IMG/VR virus record: IMGVR_UViG_3300021962_000777
Span: 1 to 20,996 of that record
Reading direction: 5' to 3' (one strand)
Length of the DNA stretch: 20,996 bases
Origin: a virus
Part shown: positions 16,534-20,996 of the stretch, piece by piece
Layout: every line of letters begins with the position of its first letter
How positions within the stretch are numbered: the stretch's first letter is position 1
Translations under genes and position numbers: made by a program
The notes under the pieces: model-generated
The model's input: the letters and a program-made list of their open reading frames with translations, nothing else
Databases searched by the model: none
What the model was told of the DNA's origin: nothing

Positions 16534-17151
16534 ATGGCTACATTAATTTTGCGCATCCCCAAAGGATCGCCGCTTACCAATGCTGAACTTGATGCTAACT
16601 TCGCCGAGCTGAACAAAACAAAAATCCAGCTCGGCGGAGACATCGGCGGTTCAACCAGCAGTCCAGTAATTGTATCATTGCGTGGCCGTAGTGTGAGTAA
16701 CACTGCGCCTACTACTGGCCAAACTTTGACCTGGAATGGATCTAATTGGATACCACAGACGCCGACAGCAGGCAGCAGCAATACCGCAGTGTTTGCCATC
16801 AACGATGTGTCCAACAGTTTCAACAACAAGACTTTTAAATTTATCCTTCGTAAAGGGCAAACTGCCATTACCGAAGGATTAGACTATGGTGATAATCGTG
16901 ACTTTACTGTAATGATTGGTAACCGTAACTATGCACCTGCGGTACCGCAAGTGTCGAATCTTGGTCCTTGGATTGTGGACTATCAGGCTGAACGAACCTA
17001 TACCTTTAGAGTTGCAGGTTCGAAAATATATTTCTATCGCCCCATAAAACCACGACAGACCGCAGACATACGGATAAATAATGTATCCGCTAGTCGACAG
17101 ACACGAAGTCGTTATCCTTTCTCACCGAACACAGTAGTATTTGGAGATTAA
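16534..17151 (+). CDS. Fibre-like structural protein with KGSPLTNAELDANF N-terminus (205 aa)
   Basis: AGGAG precedes the ATG by 5-6 bp, and the start is 15 bp after the previous stop. Residues about 9-31 (KGSPLTNAELDANFAELNKT) are a short helical N-terminal motif recurrent in phage fibre-like proteins. Residues about 34-75 (LGGDIGGS, SLRGRSVSNTAPTTGQTL, WNGSNWIPQTP) match the beta repeat used in tail-fibre shafts. The C-terminal half is beta-rich with aromatics (FTVMIGNRNY, PWIVDYQAERTYTFRVAG, KIYFYRP) and is basic at the very end. I cannot assign it to a named T4 protein. Its place between the fibre gene and gp13 corresponds to T4 gp12/wac, but no fibritin-like coiled coil is present. The CDS carries a GATAAATA box at 17073-17080. 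Confidence 0.72.
   Translation: MATLILRIPKGSPLTNAELDANFAELNKTKIQLGGDIGGSTSSPVIVSLRGRSVSNTAPTTGQTLTWNGSNWIPQTPTAGSSNTAVFAINDVSNSFNNKTFKFILRKGQTAITEGLDYGDNRDFTVMIGNRNYAPAVPQVSNLGPWIVDYQAERTYTFRVAGSKIYFYRPIKPRQTADIRINNVSASRQTRSRYPFSPNTVVFGD
17073..17080 (+). promoter_or_regulatory. Candidate late promoter (GATAAATA) before the 969-aa gene
   Basis: This 7-of-8 match to TATAAATA lies near the end of the 205-aa CDS, 73 bp before the ATG at 17154. It could start a transcript for the 969-aa protein and gp13. Confidence 0.4.
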
Positions 17152-17153
17152 AC

Positions 17154-20063
17154 ATGGCCAAAAGAGTTGTAGCCGAATATTATACTTTTTCACCGTCTAC
17201 CAAGACCATAACCATACCCAACCGCATTATTTCTCGCGAACAACTGCTGTTGGTGGTAAATCAAAGTAGTAATACTGTGTTATTTAATTTCAGCGATCCG
17301 GACCTGAACATCACGAGTTATACCTGCCCGTATAGCAGTACGGGCACACAATTTACTGTGAACTACGACACCACCAGCATGAGTGCTTCCGATCCCATCA
17401 TGATCATGGAGGATCAGGCTGATCAAAGCATTACTGTGTCGGAAGTCATGCAGGATCCCACCAATAAAATTCGAGTGGTTGCACCGCAGAGTTTGATCGA
17501 CACTGACTTTGAATATGGTCTGCAGCCCATCAAGTGGGAAAGCATGGCCACAATTCAAAACTATCCGTCGTATTTTTATCGCGGTGGTGCCAACTCTTTG
17601 AACGTTGTAAGCATTGCCGGCGGCAACCAGGCTCCGCGGTCTACAATGACGGTGACTACCTTGGGACCACATGGTTTAAGCACCAGCGATTTGGTCAATG
17701 TCAGTTACAGCAATAACTTTGATGCCGAGGGCGCATATCCAGTGCTTACTGTGCCCAGCACCACAACCTTTACCTATACGGCCAAAGGTCAGATCAACGG
17801 CAACGTACAGAACAGCAGCACCAACGTACAGGGCGGTGGTTTAATCACCACTCGCAGTGATCAACCCATACGCATCATACATAGCACCATTGCATCTGAC
17901 AATGGTGCAGCTTCACCAGGATCGTTTGTCACCATAACCACCACTGGCAAACATGGTTTGTTGCGTGGCTCGCCGATTCTGGTGAACAGTGCCACCACCG
18001 TCACCGTCAATGGTTCATGGGTGATTTATGACGTACCTACGCCGACAACTTTCCGATTCCAGACTCCGGGCATCCAAACCGGCACACTCACGCCCACCAT
18101 CGGCAACATGATTGTCATGGTGCGCCCCGAAGCCAATTTTGTGCATCGAGCCAGTGACGGTGGTGTGATGATCAATACCGTAAACGTGCAGGAAGGCATC
18201 ATGGCGGCTCGACAGAGTCGACGTTATTTCCGGTATCAGAGCGGCAAAGGTATTCAGATGAGCACCGGCACAAAGTTTACGCCGAGCTTTGACATCAACA
18301 CCATTAGTTCATCTGGAACTCAGTGTCAAATTACAACTCAACAGTATCTCAGCATTGCCAGCAGCACCACCATCATAGTAGAAGGCATTGAAGTTAATGC
18401 CGGCACCACCAATACCTACAATGGTACGTTTACTGCAAACTTTGTTAGTTCCACAGCAAAAACTTTGACCTACACCATGTCAGGCACACCCACGGACACC
18501 AGTCCCGGCGGTGTTGGTCAGGTCACAGTTAAAAACTGGAGAGGCGCGTCCAACCGTGTGGGTATGTTTGACATGCAGAATGGATTTTATTTTGAATACG
18601 ACGGCACCACCATGTTTGCGGTGCGCCGCAACAGCACTCGTGAAATCCCTGGCACAATAGCTGTAACCAGTGGCAGCACCGCCGTGGTTGGAACCAATAC
18701 CAAGTTCCACAAAAATCTTGTTGTGGGTGATTATGTTGTTATTCGAGGACAAAGCTATCAAGTTACACAGATTGATAGTGCCAACAACATGGATATTGCG
18801 CCGCCGTATCGCGGACCCTCGGTGTCGGGCATACGGTGCAATATCACCACCAATGTAAGAACACCACAGAGTTCGTGGAATCTTGATAGATGTGATGGCA
18901 CTGGACCGTCGGCCTATGTAATGGACATCACCAAGATGCAGATGTGTTACATCGATTATACCTGGTATGGTGCGGGCTTTGTGCGATTTGGTTTCCGAAT
19001 GACCGACGGCAATGTGGTTTATTGTCACAAGGTGGCCAACAACAACAACAACAATCAGGCCTACATGCGCAGCGGTAACTTGCCGGTGCGCTACGAAGTA
19101 ACCAACCTCGGCCCATACAGCAAACTCCTGTCCGGCAGTGTTAGCAGCTACGGCGTTACCTTGGCCAGCGGCGACACCACCATGGTGGTCAAAGACGCAG
19201 AATATTGGCCCACCACCGGAGAAATCATGGTGCAGCAGGGCGCCAATGTGGAGGTCATGGCCTATGGCGGAAAAACCTTCAATAGCACCCTCAACGCCTG
19301 GAACCTCACTGGCCTGGATCGTCGAGCCTTTGGCGGGTCCACCAGCAATTTGAGTTTTGTTCCATCAGAATTTGAAGGCGGAACCGCCAATACCAGTTCA
19401 CAATGCAGCGTGAGTTTCATTACCTGCACCTGTGCTCCAATGATCATGCACTGGGGCACCAGTGTAATCATGGACGGTGGTTATGACGACGATCGAAGCA
19501 TTGTTTTCAGTTATGGCAAACGACGTGAAACTAATGTGAACGCCAGCACCAGCATTGCAGTGATTGCCATTCGTTTGGCACCGTCGGTGGACAACAGTGT
19601 CGTTGGTGATTTTGGTGTGCGCGAAATCGTTAATCGCATGCAGCTCAAATTGTCTAGCATTGGCACCAACTCCACGGGTCCAATGTTGATCACTGGAGTA
19701 TTGAATCCCACACGATTCACTGGTGCGGGAGCTCCGGTGATTCCTGATACCTGGGGATTCACTTCGGTGTTGACCAGCATTGGCTCAGGTTCGTTGGCTC
19801 AGGTCATTGACATGACCAGCAACAACACCACCATACAGGGCGGCGAACAGATTTTTAGTTTCTTTGCCGACAGCGGAGTTCAGACATACGAACTCAACGA
19901 AGTTCGAGATCTTGGCAATGGCATGCTGGGTGGTGATGGTAGCAGTACAACACCTGGTTTCCCCAATGGTCCCGATGTGTTGGTGATTATAGCCAACAGT
20001 GTTACAACATCAGCTACAATTCTTCGGGGTCTTCGACTAAGCTGGACCGAAGCCCAGGCCTAA
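17154..20063 (+). CDS. Large virion structural protein, cyanophage type (969 aa)
   Basis: The start is 2 bp after the previous stop, with GGAG at 17143-17146. The N-terminus (AEYYTFSPSTKTITIP, VMQDPTNKIRVVAPQSLIDTDFEYGLQPIKWE, YPSYFYR) and later blocks mark a conserved virion structural protein of T4-like cyanophages, sometimes annotated VrlC-like (from memory). Those blocks are RYQSGKGIQMSTGTKF, MQMCYIDYTWYGAGFVRFGF, YMRSGNLPVRYEV, DRRAFGG, DGGYDDDRS and REIVNRMQL. Two small beta modules are embedded. Residues about 497-557 hold GTNTKFHKNLVVGDYVVI...YQVTQI, and residues about 663-730 hold LASGDTTMVVKDAEYWP...LTGLDRR. A six-Asn run is at residues 629-634. It has no T4 counterpart that I recognise. 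By position it may be a peripheral baseplate, collar or fibre protein; its exact location in the virion is unknown. Confidence 0.8.
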   Translation: MAKRVVAEYYTFSPSTKTITIPNRIISREQLLLVVNQSSNTVLFNFSDPDLNITSYTCPYSSTGTQFTVNYDTTSMSASDPIMIMEDQADQSITVSEVMQDPTNKIRVVAPQSLIDTDFEYGLQPIKWESMATIQNYPSYFYRGGANSLNVVSIAGGNQAPRSTMTVTTLGPHGLSTSDLVNVSYSNNFDAEGAYPVLTVPSTTTFTYTAKGQINGNVQNSSTNVQGGGLITTRSDQPIRIIHSTIASDNGAASPGSFVTITTTGKHGLLRGSPILVNSATTVTVNGSWVIYDVPTPTTFRFQTPGIQTGTLTPTIGNMIVMVRPEANFVHRASDGGVMINTVNVQEGIMAARQSRRYFRYQSGKGIQMSTGTKFTPSFDINTISSSGTQCQITTQQYLSIASSTTIIVEGIEVNAGTTNTYNGTFTANFVSSTAKTLTYTMSGTPTDTSPGGVGQVTVKNWRGASNRVGMFDMQNGFYFEYDGTTMFAVRRNSTREIPGTIAVTSGSTAVVGTNTKFHKNLVVGDYVVIRGQSYQVTQIDSANNMDIAPPYRGPSVSGIRCNITTNVRTPQSSWNLDRCDGTGPSAYVMDITKMQMCYIDYTWYGAGFVRFGFRMTDGNVVYCHKVANNNNNNQAYMRSGNLPVRYEVTNLGPYSKLLSGSVSSYGVTLASGDTTMVVKDAEYWPTTGEIMVQQGANVEVMAYGGKTFNSTLNAWNLTGLDRRAFGGSTSNLSFVPSEFEGGTANTSSQCSVSFITCTCAPMIMHWGTSVIMDGGYDDDRSIVFSYGKRRETNVNASTSIAVIAIRLAPSVDNSVVGDFGVREIVNRMQLKLSSIGTNSTGPMLITGVLNPTRFTGAGAPVIPDTWGFTSVLTSIGSGSLAQVIDMTSNNTTIQGGEQIFSFFADSGVQTYELNEVRDLGNGMLGGDGSSTTPGFPNGPDVLVIIANSVTTSATILRGLRLSWTEAQA
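19038..19055 (+). repeat. AAC trinucleotide microsatellite (six Asn codons)
   Basis: Five AAC codons followed by AAT encode six consecutive Asn in the 969-aa protein, just before the conserved YMRSGNLP block. Family members usually show a short Asn-rich loop here, from memory, so slippage in a surface loop is a simple explanation. Confidence 0.8.
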
Positions 20064-20068
20064 GGAGG
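20062..20068 (+). promoter_or_regulatory. Strong ribosome-binding site for gp13 overlapping the upstream stop
   Basis: AAGGAGG, the strongest Shine-Dalgarno in the window, begins inside the TAA stop (20061-20063) of the 969-aa gene and ends 4 bp before the gp13 ATG at 20073. It fixes this start and suggests independent strong initiation rather than coupling alone. Confidence 0.75.
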
Positions 20069-20072
20069 CACG

Positions 20073-20996
20073 ATGGCCGCACCAGCAACACGACAACAGC
20101 TCATTGATTATTGTCTTAGGAAACTCGGACATCCAGTAACGGAAATCAACGTCGATGACGATCAGGTTGAAGATCGCATCGACGATGCGTTCCAATACTA
20201 TCGTGACTATCATTACGACGCCGTACAGCGGATATTCATGAAACACATGATAACCGCTAGTCGTATGACTGTGACTTCCAACGCAGTGTCCAGCACAGTG
20301 AATCTTTTTGCCCTGGGCGAAACCATCACGGGGTCGATCAGTCAAGCAACTGCCTTGGTTACACAGGAAGGTCCGGGCAACACCAGTACTGGCACCACTT
20401 TGCTGCTGCAGAACATTCGAGGTACGTTTGTGGCCGGCGATGTACTGACCGGCAATCGCAGTGCGGGTACCGCCACCATGGTGAGCATTGCTCTGGGTGA
20501 CATGGATAATCGGTATATCCAACTCAACGATGCCATCATCAATGTAGTGCGAGTATTGCCCTTCACTGACACCAAGACTGGCATGGACTACATGTTTGAT
20601 CTTCGGTATCAGCTAAGACTCAACGATCTTTTTGACCTGCTAAGCACCAGCATAATCTATTATCAGCAGATTAAATCACATTTAAGTTTGATTGAAATGC
20701 TGTTGGTGGGACAAAAAACTGTGGAATTCAGTCGTCACACCAATAGATTGTACGTAGAAATGGCCTGGGACAAAGAAGTCAATCCCGGTGAATATGTCAT
20801 CGTGGAATGTTATCGCATTCTCAATCCCTCAGAATTTCCCGATGTGTACAACGACTGGTTCCTAAAACGCTATGCCACTGCGTTGATCAAACGGCAATGG
20901 GGGGAGAATCTTAAAAAGTTCGAAGGCATACAAATGCCGGGCGGCGTGACTCTCAACGGACAAAAAATCTGGGATGAAAGCATAGCCGAAATCAAT
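20073..20996 (+). CDS. 13: Neck protein, T4 gp13-like (3' end beyond window)
   Basis: 308 codons are open to the window end with no stop. T4 gp13 is 309 aa and, with gp14, forms the neck that closes the filled head and receives the tail. The N-terminus (RQQLIDYCLRKLGHPV, EINVDDDQVEDRIDDA, YYRDYHYDAVQ) is the gp13 hallmark. So is the region from residue 142 on: DLRYQLRLNDLFDL, HLSLIEMLLVGQKTVEF, RHTNRLYVEMAWDK, WFLKRYATALIKRQWGENL and MPGGVTLNGQKIW. Residues about 69-141 are an added segment between these two conserved parts. It contains two copies of an F-x-x-G-[ED]-x-[IL]-T-G motif (from Phe79 and Phe119). Only the last few residues appear to be missing. Its position after the fibre block matches T4 order. 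Confidence 0.93.
   Translation, partial: MAAPATRQQLIDYCLRKLGHPVTEINVDDDQVEDRIDDAFQYYRDYHYDAVQRIFMKHMITASRMTVTSNAVSSTVNLFALGETITGSISQATALVTQEGPGNTSTGTTLLLQNIRGTFVAGDVLTGNRSAGTATMVSIALGDMDNRYIQLNDAIINVVRVLPFTDTKTGMDYMFDLRYQLRLNDLFDLLSTSIIYYQQIKSHLSLIEMLLVGQKTVEFSRHTNRLYVEMAWDKEVNPGEYVIVECYRILNPSEFPDVYNDWFLKRYATALIKRQWGENLKKFEGIQMPGGVTLNGQKIWDESIAEIN
20277..20495 (+). other. Duplicated beta insertion within gp13
   Basis: Residues about 69-141 of gp13. Two repeats read FALGETITGSISQATALV (from residue 79) and FVAGDVLTGNRSAGTATMV (from residue 119), separated by a Gly/Thr/Ser-rich linker. This F..GE.(I/L)TG..S..TA..V unit is a small beta element often seen in surface proteins of aquatic phages. 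The gp13 proteins I remember join the two conserved parts directly. Confidence 0.65.

Overview
The window is one gapless block of phage structural genes, all on the + strand. It comes from the baseplate/tail-fibre/neck segment of a T4-like contractile-tailed phage (Caudoviricetes). Two anchor genes are recognisable by protein sequence. A gp8-type baseplate wedge protein opens the window and a gp13-type neck protein is cut off at its end. In T4 the order is 8-9-10-11-12-wac-13, so the seven genes in between occupy the slot where T4 keeps its baseplate periphery, short tail fibre and whisker genes. The proteins in that slot do not resemble T4 gp9-gp12 or fibritin. They resemble the structural proteins of marine and freshwater T4-like phages, such as those of cyanobacteria and related aquatic hosts. 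The host cannot be named from this window. Base composition is near 50% GC in most coding stretches.

Layout: 1-56, leader with a candidate late promoter; 57-1484, gp8; 1501-8628, a giant DUF4815-type structural protein (2375 aa); 8621-8863, a small coiled-coil protein; 8847-9185, a small beta-rich protein resembling the N-terminal domain of baseplate upper protein (BppU); 9190-15948, a giant multi-modular, repeat-rich fibre/adhesin-like protein (2252 aa); 15967-16518 and 16534-17151, two small fibre- or tip-like proteins; 17154-20063, a 969-aa virion protein of a type common in T4-like cyanophages; 20073-end, gp13. Start and stop codons overlap or lie within 18 bp of each other throughout, so translation is probably coupled. 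No tRNA, terminator, CRISPR, integrase or IS element is visible. No stretch over 300 bp lacks a gene.

Together the products should build the outer baseplate, its fibres and the neck. gp8 is a wedge component. The DUF4815 protein and the 2252-aa protein probably form peripheral baseplate/fibre structures that carry host-recognition modules. The small proteins probably serve as connectors, chaperone-like partners or tips. gp13 completes the head-tail joint.

The main points of interest are in the 2252-aa gene and the promoters. The 2252-aa gene contains a three-and-a-half-fold tandem duplication (A-B-C units) with long stretches of nucleotide identity. A glycine-rich, adhesin-like cassette interrupts the second unit and replaces most of its B module. 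A markedly AT-rich jelly-roll-like module lies just upstream. gp13 carries an unexpected duplicated beta insertion. A 19-bp sequence containing a T4-late-promoter-like box occurs identically before gp8 and inside the coiled-coil gene. I see no defence, metabolic or other non-structural system here.
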